From Isoetes taiwanensis (taxonomy: Eukaryota; Streptophyta; Lycopodiopsida; Isoetales; Isoetaceae), in assembly GCA_021234155.1 (NCBI GenBank), contig JAJEKV010000039.1, forward strand, positions 11,485,077-11,549,076: a stretch of DNA of 64,000 nucleotides. Reading direction: 5' to 3'. Position 1 is the first letter of the stretch. Each line of letters begins with the position of its first letter. Of this stretch, positions 47,950 to 59,568 are shown piece after piece. The position numbers were made by a program, and so were the translations under genes. The notes below the pieces were generated by a model. It saw only the letters and a program-made list of their open reading frames with translations, searched no databases and was not told the DNA's origin.

Positions 47950-49513
47950 AATTGCACAAATTGCATGCAAAAACTTGGTGCACTCTAGATATACTGATTA
48001 GTATGCCTCGTGCAATACGCCCATGAAATCATATGAAAACCATGCCAAAAAGCGTACAAAAACACAAAGAAAACCCCCTGTTATTATGCTACATATTCAA
48101 TTCTTCCAAACTACTTTTATAGTTGTATAGTGTTGATTTTCCAATTGCATATGATTAATACAACCAGCTCTTGACATACAACCAGGTGGCAGGTGGCATT
48201 AGATTCTGGATTGGTTATGGGAAACAATTCAAAAGTCTACTAGATGAATACCCATGTAAAGATATGAAGAAGGTACTACTAAAAATCCTTTTTCTATAAA
48301 CACTATAGAGCACAATAATTTACAATGGTAAAGGTTTTGTGGATCTATATCCAGAGATTCCAAAGATCAGGTTAACAAGACAGTATTTGCTACACAGGGT
48401 ATACGTCCTATTTAGTGGCAAGAAAATGCACGTTATTAGCAGTGGAAGAAAAATACAGAACTGCATGCACTATATAGTCATTGTCAAACATTTGTATTTC
48501 TTGATGCTAAATTCATTTATTTGGCTTGAATCATTCTGTTGCATTATTAGAACGAATCGGAAGAAGATTTTATGCTGCACTACTATGCTCCACCATTGTT
48601 AACACTGCACTGCCATAACAATTGATGAAAGATGCATCATGTTATGCTTTCGAACAATATTAATTTATTTTTGTCGAACTTGCAAACAAGTTTGACAGGA
48701 GAGCCAGCTTCATGTCTGCATCTTTGGACAACATGTAATAACAAATATTAAAGATATCCAATTATACGTTCAATGATCTGTCTTCCTGCATGCAAGTTCA
48801 AAGGGTTTATAAAATATTTTTTCTGTTGCGAAACAAAAAGTCTTAGGAATCCAAATATTATTGCCAACTATAACTTATTATATGATCAAATCCAATAAGC
48901 TCATGACAGTCCTTATGCAATCAAATTTGAGACTACCTCACATTGTTGATTGTCATTTCAAATACGAATCAGTTTGCTAATGTCATCTCGACACAATCAA
49001 ATACACACTGCGTCAATTTGTTGAACATCATGTAGTCTATCATTTAAAAGTTAGTAATTCCACATCGTAGTTCATCTTTGAAGTCCTCAAGCACTATCCT
49101 GACATTTTTTTAGATTTTCAAGGAAGAGAATGAACACACATAGTGAGGCTTGCCCCTATATACTTCCTCGACTAATGAGTTTTGTAACACAATTTACCAT
49201 TGCCCCTCATCTACCTTTACAGCTAATATACAAATCACATATGAATATGTGCCCGCAAATTTATAGAGCCCCTTTTGCTCCCTCCCCATTCCTTTGTGAG
49301 CTCGAGGATCTTACAGAGATGATTAATGCAGTTTCTTCATCTCTCTCTCTCTCTCTCCCTCTTTCCCTGTGTATATACCGCCCCTATATATCACCCCTTC
49401 TGTATATGTATTAATGAATGTGCACACACCAAAATGCACTTGCACATCTTGATTTAGCATTCCATCTTCGAGCACGACTGCATCTATCGACATTTTATTT
49501 CACCTAAAACATC

Positions 49514-49556
<43 letters not shown>

Positions 49557-49740
49557 GATTTGTTATTAGTCTTTAATATTCCGGGAATGCCCCATCTAAT
49601 TCATATCCATTCCACTTGTTCATTGCTAATATCCGATCTCCCTAAAGCCTTGCATTTAACACTCAAATTTACATCTATGTACAAGATACATTTATAACTT
49701 TTTATTCCCCATTGCGTTACCAATTCCACACGTCCATGAC
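47950..49740. other. Helitron 2 interior, no gene recognised
   Basis: AT-rich. Contains a CT microsatellite at 49340-49365 and a 37-nt T run at 49518-49554. No protein motif seen. Confidence 0.4.
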
Positions 49741-49773
49741 TAATGCCTGGCATCGCCAGGCACACGTTTCTAG

Positions 49774-50193
49774 TGTGTTTAATGTAGCCATATATTAATT
49801 TGGTTAATGTGGCCATAGGTTAATGTGGCCACAGGTTAATGTGGCCATAGGTTGGTGTAATTCTATTATTATTCTATTAATGTAATTCTATTATTATTCT
49901 ATTAGTGTGATTCCATACGTTGATGTGGTTAATGTGGCCATAAATTAACTTGGTTAGTGTGGCCATAGGTTAATGTGGCCATAAGTTAATATGGCCACAG
50001 TTAATTCTATACGTTGATGTGGTTAATGTAGTCATAGGTTAATGTGGCCATAAATTAATTTGGTTAGTGTGACCATAGGTTAGTGTGGCCACAAGTTAAC
50101 GTGGCCATAGATTGGTGCATTTCTATTATTGTTCTATTAATGTAATTCTATTATTATTCTATAAATGTGATTCCATATGTTGATGTGGTTAAT
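49774..50193 (+). repeat. TTAATGTGGCC minisatellite, right array, part 2
   Basis: Continuation of the array split by Helitron 2, made of GGTTAATGTGGCCATA units and TTCTATTATTATTCTATTAATGTG-type spacers. It ends at TTAAT (50189-50193), the target duplication of the LTR retrotransposon. Confidence 0.88.
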
Positions 50194-51767
50194 TGTGACG
50201 TTCCACATATTTATACGCATATTTAAGTATAAATACATGACACGTCACTATGAATAATTAATGGCACATTAATTATTCATAAGCTAAGGTTAGCTACGTT
50301 AATAATTAAATTATAAAGGTGGAAACCTAACCCAAAACCCTAATTCGAATTTAGGGCTTATCCTAATATTAAAAAGGGCTAAAATACCAAATTAGTTAAT
50401 TAATGACATGCCACCTGGCCCAAGTCGATTGGGCAAGGCAGGGTTTCCATTTTGGACACCCAAATTAGGGCTTTTGTGCCCCAATTCGAATTAGGAGCAA
50501 TTGGAGATGGAGGAGGAGAAGCAGCCGCCAGGCGCCCTTCAGTTAGTCGAGACGGAGCGGCCCAAGACTGATTTGATGGTTGGTCAGTAGGTTACCTTGT
50601 TAATTTATAGCATAGCGCCTCTCTGGGGTGTGTTCTCTCTCTGTTTCCTCTGTGGTTTACCTGTTAGGCTAACCCTTGATTGATATGGTGAGTATTCTCA
50701 TCTCTAGTCTTTGTATGTGCTTTGGTTGATGGTTTAGTAGTTCTTTGCTTAGTTAGCACTCCCGAGATGGGGGATTACGGGGGGTAGAGACCTCTGAGCC
50801 CATGTATTGCAGTATGCTCCTAGATAGAGCCCTGTATTATTCCCATTAGTTGCGGCATGTGCACAAGAGACCACCGGGCCGTGGATGCTATGGAATTGCT
50901 CAGCACCAGAGAAGGGACGCGGTGGTGAAGTGGGGGTGGGGTCTTGCACGAACATAAAAGGCTCCTGAGACTCCTACAGTGGGCTAGGCCTGATAGTCGG
51001 TCACGTAGAGGGCCGGGTATGGGTCTGACACTCCTTGGGTGCAGAGGTGTGACCCGATGGGGCATCCTGTACTTTGAAGATAAAGTTAGGGGAGTAGGTC
51101 GGGTACGTATGCGGGGGTCGCTGATGCGGCACGTATTCTCTAGCTCACCCATGGAACCGCTGCGATCCTGGAAGGGGACACTTCCCCGACCTGCCTCATC
51201 GGACCAGGGAGATGTAACCTGGAGTAGGCTCGAAGGGTGTACCTTGAGTCTGCATCTCCGGAAGGCTATAGTGACGCCATAGCATGATTCGACTCATCTG
51301 CAAAGTGTGCACAGGAGGGGCGGATGGAGTGGACAACCCTAGCCACTGTTCTATGCCAGCGAACGCCAGGTTATACCTCTGTCTGTTGATCTCTTGAGAC
51401 CGAGCCGTCAGTCCATCCTCACAGGAGTCTGAACCGGGGTAGAACCTGGGGTTTGGGGTGTTTTCCTTAGGATTAGATGCATATTCTTTGCCGTTAGTAC
51501 TTGGATGGATGTGCCACCCTTCGTGGTGGTTAATTATATATGATTTATGCTATGTGCTAACATATATTCACGCTTCCGCGACTTAGGAGTCCCATTGAAG
51601 GCGTGGGCTGAATGACACCTCCGTGTCCTTCACCCGGGCATCTCTCTACGGATGGTCCGAGTTAGACGGAGGGCCCTGTTCATGGCATGGTGAGCTGATT
51701 GCCATGGGAGGGGGAAGTCCCTGTATGTATACGTCCGGAGCGCCGTATATATTCAGGGAGCGTCACA
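50194..51767 (+). repeat. 5' LTR, 1574 bp
   Basis: Begins TGTGACGTTCCAC and ends GGGAGCGTCACA; the terminal 7 bp are inverted. The conserved core shared with solo LTRs A and B is at about 51297-51359. Open frames inside (for example 51152-50820 minus) have no counterpart in known retroelement proteins. Confidence 0.93.
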
Positions 51768-51768
51768 G

Positions 51769-51786
51769 TGGTATCAGAGCCATGAT
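51769..51786 (+). promoter_or_regulatory. Primer-binding site (initiator Met-tRNA)
   Basis: TGGTATCAGAGCCA begins 2 nt after the LTR end. It is complementary to the 3' end of plant initiator methionine tRNA and is the commonest PBS of plant LTR retrotransposons. Confidence 0.93.
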
Positions 51787-52239
51787 TTTGGTTGACTGGA
51801 ATCATAGCACTGACCAAATCTTCAACCCGTTAGTTCGGTAGTTGAGTGGGAGTTTAAGCTAGTTGGACTGCCTAACTTTTCGGTGATTTAGTTTTGTGCT
51901 AGGTGGATGTAATAAATTGTGAGTTTTAGGAAGTTTAGGGCGATTTTGGAGGGAAAAAGTTGTGACTGGAGGACCCAAGTTTAGATGGGCCATAACTTTT
52001 TGTAGGTAGCTCAGATCGAAAATGGTTCCAATGGATCGGGTACCTCCCAAATACCCTAGGGGGGCACGTTTCCTGAGGTCGAAATGGCAACACCAAGGCG
52101 AAAAGTCAAAAGGGGCGCTGCTAGCGGATGAGGTGTTTCTTTTCGAAAGTTATTAGCGTATAACGCTAACAGCGCCCTATATACGGTCCGTCGTATAAAA
52201 ATACGCGTCCCATTTTTTTTTTTAAAAAAAACTTTCCTT

Positions 52240-52475
52240 TTCCGCCCGCATTTTGAACCCGTGACCTCCCACCTCCAACCCAATACTCTTTCTATTTTGA
52301 CAACTCTCTTTATGTGGGATATATATATTTTAATTCTTTGTTATACATATTTAATGTTCTGTTTTATCCAGTTAGCAGTTCTTTTAAGCAAAAGGTACAT
52401 CATGGGATTGAACCCCTGACCTTCTGCACCCAAGCCAACACCTTTACCAATGAGCCAACTTCTTTCTTGAAGGGA
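52240..52475 (-). ncRNA. tRNA-like (SINE head or tRNA pseudogene) sequences
   Basis: On the minus strand near 52470-52393, an A-box-like TGGCTCATTGG is followed about 35 nt later by a B box GGTTCAATCCC, as in Pol III promoters of tRNAs and tRNA-derived SINEs. A weaker similar pair, with GGTTCAAAATG, lies at about 52300-52245. No full cloverleaf was drawn. Both lie just inside the retrotransposon interior. Confidence 0.35.
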
Positions 52476-52479
52476 TGTA

Positions 52480-55400
52480 ACCCTTTTCCTCGTATTTATA
52501 GTGCATCTACTTCATATTTAAATTAGAGGCGTGCCTGTAAACCCACGTTGTGGAGGCAACAACTCCACCGGAGCAAACTCTCTCGCCATAGCCGCCGGAG
52601 TAAGCAGTCTTGCCATAGCCACGGGAGTCGACCTCTCTCTGCCATAGACGACCGGATAACTGTTAACCATATGTAAAGCTAGTATGCCCTAGGAATAAAC
52701 CGACCAAATGACACGATGTAATCTAGCAAGTCCGGCCAACTTGTTATGATAACATCAACTCACTTGGTGCGACTAATTCCGGAATTTAATTAACAACGAC
52801 AGGGCAACTCTCTAGAATAGCAGCATGTGTTATATCCTTGGATATTCTTTAGGTGACGGTAATAATGCCCAGTTATCGGCGTTCCTCGACTTATAACTTT
52901 AATTATTTTTTTTTCCTTTGGTAGATGCCTTGATAACACAATTTCTTCGGGCCTTGCCATCATTCAATCTATACTACAGTCATATGCTTTATCTTAGGCC
53001 TTATTCGACGTTATATACGTAATACGTTATAGACATAATTATAATTAACGTTGTCCCTCTCTACTGTCTAAACCTTGACTCAACTCAATTCCCAGAGAAA
53101 GGATCTCTTTTCGCCCAACCAACTAGGGACTGCCATGCAGCACCCCTCTAAACCATGGGTAGCTTTAATCCTACCACTTCTTCTCAATGGTCGTGTTCTT
53201 TTTGTAGACCATTTTCCCAGACCACGATACAAACTCTGTAATACGTAGTGAACGCTTGTGTTAGAACCCCCACAACAATGTCACCCCTTATTCCCATCAA
53301 TCTCGGGTACAAACTTCAGTATTCTTTTGTGCCAAGCTTTACCGCATATACAGCTGTCTCCGCTACACGGCTCTCAGAGTGACAGCGGTCTACCCTCTTT
53401 TGGGGTTGTCCTTCCGTATATTCCGATGGTCTCCAACCATTATTTTAATGCCTAGACGTCTTTAAGTCTGCAAATGAACTTACGTATTCTAAGGGATTAT
53501 GTCAATATCCCAATGGACGCTGCTAATGTGCCATGACGTATAGATGCTATCTACTTATCTATCTATTTAAAAAAAAACGTCCTTCGTGAATTCAATTCAC
53601 CATCTTGTCTTAGGACATGAAAGTCCTCTTCCCTAAGCCATGCACCAAATCTTTACATAAGCTTTTCAGCTCTTGCTGCCTCTCAAGCCAGAAATCTACC
53701 TTTGCATAATAGGGAAGATCACCCTGGAAGTTATGCCATTCATCAAACAATCGTGAAGGTAATAACCTTCCTATATAGGTCCTCCCCTTCCTCAATACGG
53801 TTTCTACGTCTATGGCCGATTTTCAGTCGTCCGGCCTTTATGCCTAGCACAACGTATCCAATTCACCCTTTTGTTGTAACCTTTATTCAGTAGAGTCATC
53901 AATCCAATTACTCCTTTACATATCCGTTAACCGTCTTGTAGCTTCTAAGCCGCTATTATATGCTCCTTCTGTTGTCAACCCACCTATCATTGGGGGTTAT
54001 GATTCAACATTGTCCTACATCCTGGAAATGTTAGTCATTACATTTCTCTGTCATGATGCTATAACGCTGTTCTGGCATTCCAAATAACTTGGCATCCTCA
54101 TTTACGCCATAGTCATGGCCTAAGAGCGGGTGAGCCTTTGTAAGTTACCTGGAGTCATCAAGGTGCTTGCCTTGTATTTTGTGAGCCTTTCTACAATTAC
54201 CTACGTTTAATATAACCCGGGCTTGTATCAATGTTCGAGTCCTGTATATGTTAACTTGCACCCCCATGTAACCCATGGCGTCACCTCTGCCTGATCCAGG
54301 TATGGATCATATGGGAAAGCTAGTCTTAGGTGTCTATGCAAGACACATTCGAACATTTAGCAGGTAACTGCTATTCGCTACTTATCCTGGAATTGTACTA
54401 TTGTACTACTCAACCCCACTACCTTAAGCTTTATTCTATTGGCCGTTGACATTTATTTCAAGTGCCAACTACCACATCATACCCTAGCATGCAACGGATT
54501 GACAGTCCTTGCACATTTCGAACGTATCTCCAGACCCTTCATCAGTAACTTTAGGATACGCTCGTCTTTCTCTCCTTGTGTCGCCACCTAGATTACCTCC
54601 CTAAGATGTTTATGGTATGTGTACATGGTATGTACATAATAAACATATCTCCACATCCCACAATGCTAGAGCTCTGCTCTAACTTAGCTAAACTATAACC
54701 GTGGTAGTTCTTCCAAACAAACCCATTGCCTATGTACCTTTATGATGTGGCTTCGCCACCTATTTCCCAAATGGACAGGGGCCAACTTTATGTTGGACTT
54801 GTATATGCAGCCTATAATTTGATAGGGTCTCTACTTATTTCAACCATTCCTTTAGTGCCTGATGGTACTTTAACCCCGTACATAACCTATGGTTTCCCCC
54901 ACGGGATTATGCCATAATTTTGAAGGCTATTACCTCACATGCAGAGCTTTTCTAAAGGCTTCTTTCACTAAGGATCCTTTCTGTCCTCCATATTACCCAT
55001 GCTTAGTTACAATTAACCTATTTTTCTTAAGTTATCATGTGGACTTCAGCTTTTGATCAGCTTCAAATGCTGTCGTCTTTGGCTCCCTCATAATGAAGTC
55101 GAGGCACTAAAACCTCCTGGTCTTCTAATAGGAAAACCCAATGCTTCAATCTTCGTTAGTAACCTCCATATGGTTATCCAATTCCTTACCCTCTTAAGCG
55201 TTTCAAACTCATAATCTCTAACGGGTCTATGCCTCAAGGCAACGGATCCTCCACCTTCTACTTCAGTACCTATAATTGTTCCCCGCGAGTAGGGTAACTC
55301 GTAGGATATATGGACTACTGGTCTATATAACACTCCTTGTAATCTATACACCTCGTCTTGATTTTTTTATCGGGACTTAGAGGTCCTATGTATTGCCTCT

Positions 55401-56943
55401 TCTCGGTTACCCCTAAAAGTATAATCCCCAAAGTCATCGTACTCCTTCTTTTCTTCCATCAAGGGGACGCGATATTTTTATACATCTTTTCATTCCCAAA
55501 ACCAAATAAATGCTCTCAGCTTATAACAATTAAGTAATTCATTGGTATCTAGAACCTTTGAGTGGCTAAGCTCTCATTATCGTTTATTCCAACACCGTTC
55601 CAACCATCCTCGGGATGTTTTTGAATGTAACATCACCATATATGCTAGACTTACTCTAGCTATTCTCACTGATTTAAACTTTTCTCATCTTCCTTAGTAC
55701 GACGTATCTAAGATAGTCAACTCCAATCATTGGGATAACTTGAATGCTTATCTCTGGTAAAGCATACCTAACCCAATATCTTCGTATATAAGCATATCAT
55801 TACGCTCATTCTTTAAACCTTGTCAAGTAATATTTCCCTCGCCTTGTACGAATATTCTACTATCTTTTAATATGATATACATCTGAATATCACAATTGAC
55901 ATCCTCGATATGATCACCACTATAGTATTTGATACTACTAAATCCTTCCTACATCCAAGACCGCTACGTTGTTATTATATGATATAGTAACATGTGTGCA
56001 CCAACCCTAAGTCTAGACTCCTATGTAACTTGTTGACATAGGCATCTAGCTATATTCAGACTTGCAGTCAACTTAATTCCCCAACTTGGTTATCTAGTAC
56101 CGTACACATGTTGTGGTTTCGACACCACTAACCTTACTTTGCCTTCGTCCTCAAGCTCCAGTCATAACTTCCACAGGGGCAAATGCCAACCTAAGTTCCT
56201 TGTGGACATGTTTCATCTCTAGTATAAGAACTCTTATCTTCGTTACTTCCGTATTCATATGGAATGTGAACTAAAAGTTCTAGTATATATCCTATCTTCT
56301 TTTAGTTATGTTTTACTATTAAATGGTCCTAGTACACATATACCAACGCGGAGTTACTCCTCGGAATACACACACGATACCAAGTCCAGAACACATCCTC
56401 CTTGGTGAGATGTTCATTGGGCGCCTACCTTGTTCATACTCCAGACTTTGGTACATTCAACGTGTCATTCCAAACTCTCTATATTTGAACAACTTTCAAG
56501 CACCTCTTGTCTTCCACTTGTCGTGTGGGTACATTACTTGCCTTCCTAATGTATCATTAGTTGAAGGTCAACTTTCCTTCATAGTCTGGCTTCACCAAAG
56601 ATCCAACATACCTTGCAGCTTTTCGATGGTTGCGCCTGTTCCTACCAATTGTCGTCTTCTCTTGACCTTATGTGGAAACTACGTTCCACACTATTCTCCA
56701 GTCTGTTATACGGCATCTCGATGCTCCCAGCAGACATAACATGTGTCCATTTCCTTAATTTATACCATGCATAATGATCATGCATTTCACCAACGTCATT
56801 AAGCATATCCACGAGGCTACGTGGTCTTCTTAGTCGTATATAATCTTGCGTCTTTATTTCACGCCTCAGGAACATCAATCTCTTTACCAAACACAATATA
56901 TGTGTAATTTTATAATCGCATCGATCCGAGACATCGGATCGCC
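52480..56943. other. Pyrimidine-rich retrotransposon interior, no gene recognised
   Basis: The plus strand is visibly rich in C and T (for example 53100-56800) with short open frames on both strands. I searched by eye for the aspartic protease, YxDD, RNase H and integrase HHCC/DDE patterns and found none. The longest minus frames (56977-56642, 55351-55088) match nothing I know. Confidence 0.4.
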
Positions 56944-57545
56944 ATTCTAGAATGGGACGAGCATGCATGTCTTGCATGCATGCGGGCGGCGCATGCCCAT
57001 TTTGGTTGGGAGTTCGCTATTTCAGGCGTGTTTCTGCATCCACGTCTCATCGGCGCTTCCTCTTCTCTCAGCAGTACCTTATTCTCTTTGAACCCTCCCT
57101 CCCCCCCTTCTTTGTTTATTGTATTGTGCACAATTTTCTGTTTATCATGTTTTTCCACCCGCTGGGTGATGCTTTTTTCCACCCGCTGGGTGATGCTATT
57201 CTCTGGTATGTTTGTGTTGTCTCGTTTGTTGTGTGATGTGCAGGTACAGGTTGGCGAGCGGCATCTGTTTCGATTTCTCCATGCGGGGGTTTTTGGGAGC
57301 GATTTCTATGCCTTACGTTTGTCTAAGCCCCTTGCCGAAGGTTTATCACTAGGGTTTTTCCTCAAAAACCCGAAAGGGCAGGGTTTTTTAATCCCGGTGA
57401 TAAGCTTTCGGCAGGTACATCAGCCACTCATCTATTAGCATTGTATTTTTTGGTGTCCAAGTGATATAATTGGATTTTCCCTTTATTTTTCGTGGGTAGT
57501 TCGCAGGGCGGTTTGTTGGTTTCTTGCGAGTCCCATTCTAGAATC
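56944..57545. mobile_element. Small TIR element, about 600 bp
   Basis: The 15-bp end ATTCTAGAATGGGAC (56944-56958) is repeated inverted at 57531-57545 (GTCCCATTCTAGAAT). The outer 10 bp are themselves a palindrome, so they could be a target duplication (TTCTAGAA would fit the 8-bp hAT pattern) or part of the TIR. The sequence inside is less pyrimidine-rich than the flanks, which resume the same composition on both sides. It contains a 25-bp tandem doubling at 57153-57198 (CCACCCGCTGGGTGATGCT) and a hairpin at 57334-57412. 2735-2899 resembles its right end. Confidence 0.6.
57334..57412. other. Imperfect hairpin inside the TIR element
   Basis: GCCGAAGGTTTATCAC on the left pairs with GGTGATAAGCTTTCGGC on the right, with inner GGGTTTTT and AAAAACCC arms. 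Confidence 0.55.
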
Positions 57546-58599
57546 CATAGTTTATGGATCAACATCCTCATACGACATTATTCTCTACCGTTCCGCGAAT
57601 CATACCTCAACTCAAGTAAGTCGACATTCTATACCTTCACCACCATTGTCGAAACCTACACTTCTAAAGTGATCTCCCTTTCATGAGCTGGGTATTTATA
57701 ATCCAGTTTTCCACCTTACTATAGTACCTCTTTAACGTGGTCTACGGTAGATAATCATAAACCACTTCTCCATCAGATATATGGTGCTATATCCAGTCTC
57801 CTTCTACGTTGAATGGCAACATATATGCCGCATGGTAAATTCATCCTCGTAATTATTAGGTCCAGTGTTTCAATCGCATAATAACCATCGTCATATCAAT
57901 TTTCTCCAGTATCCATCCAAAATAAGGATACCTTACCACTCCTTATTCCCATCATTCAGCACTTCTACTTCAAGTAAGAGCCCAGGACCTACTTAACCAC
58001 CATTATATAATAGCCTCAAGAAGCACCAGGCATGCTTTCTATGCTTCCGTCGTACCTGTGCCATCTCAATGTACGAATGTCTAGATATCTAATAAACGTA
58101 TCAAACCATATATAAAGCATGTTCCCCTTCTATTTTCTTTGATGCAAAAAAAATCTAGGCTTGACACGTGGAAAAAAGCTGATGTACGCATGTGATGTCA
58201 TGGTTCCTTTCTTTTTCTTGCTCTGCAAGCAATCCTAGCTATGTACGATTTCTTGGCTTTGCAAGCAATCTAGGTTCCTTGCTTTGCAATTCGCATGAAC
58301 CCAAACAGATTTTTCCTTCAGTTTGGATCAATCCAGCAGTTCTACCGACCCAATTTAAGGTTTAGGTCGAGAGCTGGAGTTGTGGATTTGATTTGTGGAA
58401 CAAAGGGCTGATCTGGCTATGGTGATCTTCAACGGGTTTTGAAGAAGGAAGAAAGGGTTGTGGGTATGCCGGATTTCCATAGCCGAGCGAGATTTGACTA
58501 CATTCTTCAACGTCGGTTACAGTTTCCTGAGTAAAAGAACAAGATCGAGACGCCGCTGCAGCACCGGATCAGGCATCTACTCCACAATTAGACACTTGA

Positions 58600-59568
58600 A
58601 ACCATTCGAATTGGCAGCATATTTCTTTACAGCTTGGGGCATACAGAGTTGCGTCCAATTCTTTCTCCGTCGTTGGTCTGGCTTCAAAACCCCTCCATGT
58701 TTACGCCAATTCAACATTCCAATGCAAATGGGTTCCGGCTGCAAATTCCTCTTCCGCCATCGCCACAATTAGGGCTAAGAAATTCCTTCCGGATTGGGGC
58801 TTTGGCAGAATCTACACTGTGGTAGTTCTAAGCTGCAAATTTGAGCAGGAAATAGGAACTGATTCCCTTGGAGGTCAACTTATAATTAATGGGAAACACG
58901 GCAAAGGGGTCGGCATTGAAATGCCTGTAAGTTTTATGGCTCTGGAAGAAAAAGCTGGAGATTATAATGCTGAAGATTTCCGGCTTCCATATCCTTATGA
59001 TTATCTATACTGCGGATCATCCCTGTATGGTGATCTGAAACTCCAAAGGATCAGAAAATGGGTTGCTTATCACGCAAAAATTTTTGGCCCCAGATCGCAT
59101 TTTGTATTCCATGATGCAGGCGGCATTCATCCAGATGTTCAAAAAATTTTAGCGCCTTGGGTTAATGCTGGGAGAGTTACAATACAGAATTTCAGGGAGC
59201 AAGAAAATTTTGATGGCTATTATTTCAATCAGTTCTTGATAGTTAATGACTTTGTGCTGAGATACAAATTCATGGCCAATTGGACATTCCTTTTCGATGT
59301 TGATGAGTATCTTTATGTTCCTGCTCATACAACTCTAGAAAACGTCCTTGCTGAGTATGAGAATTATACTCAAATAATTTTTGAACAGGCTCCTATGGCT
59401 AGCAACATATGCTTGAAGGCTGATGGAAACAAGTCAAGGTAATGCTTCACGTCCTCTATATTTTTGACATATATTGCTCATTCCTTAGTTTCAATTCGAA
59501 CCTTAAGGGGTTTTATGTTTTTTTGCAGCCAATGGGGATTTGAAAAGCTGGTTTTCAGATATGTGTAG
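58600..59568 (+). pseudogene. Truncated GT92 glycosyltransferase gene inside the retrotransposon
   Basis: GT92 proteins are plant Golgi glycosyltransferases; the galactan synthases (GALS) are the known examples. Open reading runs from an acceptor-like TTTCTTTACAG (58631) to 59438. It encodes AYRVASNSFSVVGLASKPLH, RAKKFLPDWGFGRIYTVVVL, PYDYLYCGSSLYGDLKLQRI, HDAGGIHPDV and YYFNQFLIVNDFVLRY, then the metal-binding DVDEY (59296-59310). An intron (59439-59528, GTAATG to TTTTGCAG) leads in phase into SQWGFEKLVFR and then a stop at 59566, where the family continues with D.K.G...DRKYAIQ. The N-terminal membrane anchor and the C-terminal third are missing. An in-frame stop (58597) lies just upstream. 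It has the same orientation as the retrotransposon. Confidence 0.85.
59439..59528 (+). other. Intron retained in the GT92 fragment
   Basis: 90 bp, GTAATG donor and TTTTTTTGCAG acceptor. Joining the exons restores a Ser codon and the conserved SQWGFEKLVF motif. Confidence 0.8.

Larger units (their letters stand above)
42090..49773 (+). mobile_element. Helitron 2, non-autonomous, 7684 bp
   Basis: Starts TCTTCTTTTTTA at 42090 after an A. Ends with hairpin GCCTGGC ATC GCCAGGC (49745-49761), then ACACGTTT and CTAG at 49770-49773, followed by T. Both ends match Helitron 1, so the two belong to one family. The sequence on either side is the same minisatellite array, which defines the insertion. Cargo includes histidine-phosphatase exons (43175-43669), a 595-bp palindrome (45343-45937), unidentified coding-like pieces on the minus strand (46056-47790), and a 37-nt T run. 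No Rep-helicase is visible. Confidence 0.88.

Noticed and set aside
49518-49554. T run as a LINE or SINE tail
   Set aside because: No retroposon body or target duplication is seen beside it; a simple homopolymer, possibly with assembly error in its length.
50820-51152. Open frames within the LTRs (for example 110 codons on the minus strand)
   Set aside because: They are not conserved between the two LTR copies in length, and LTRs do not normally code; low sequence constraint is expected.
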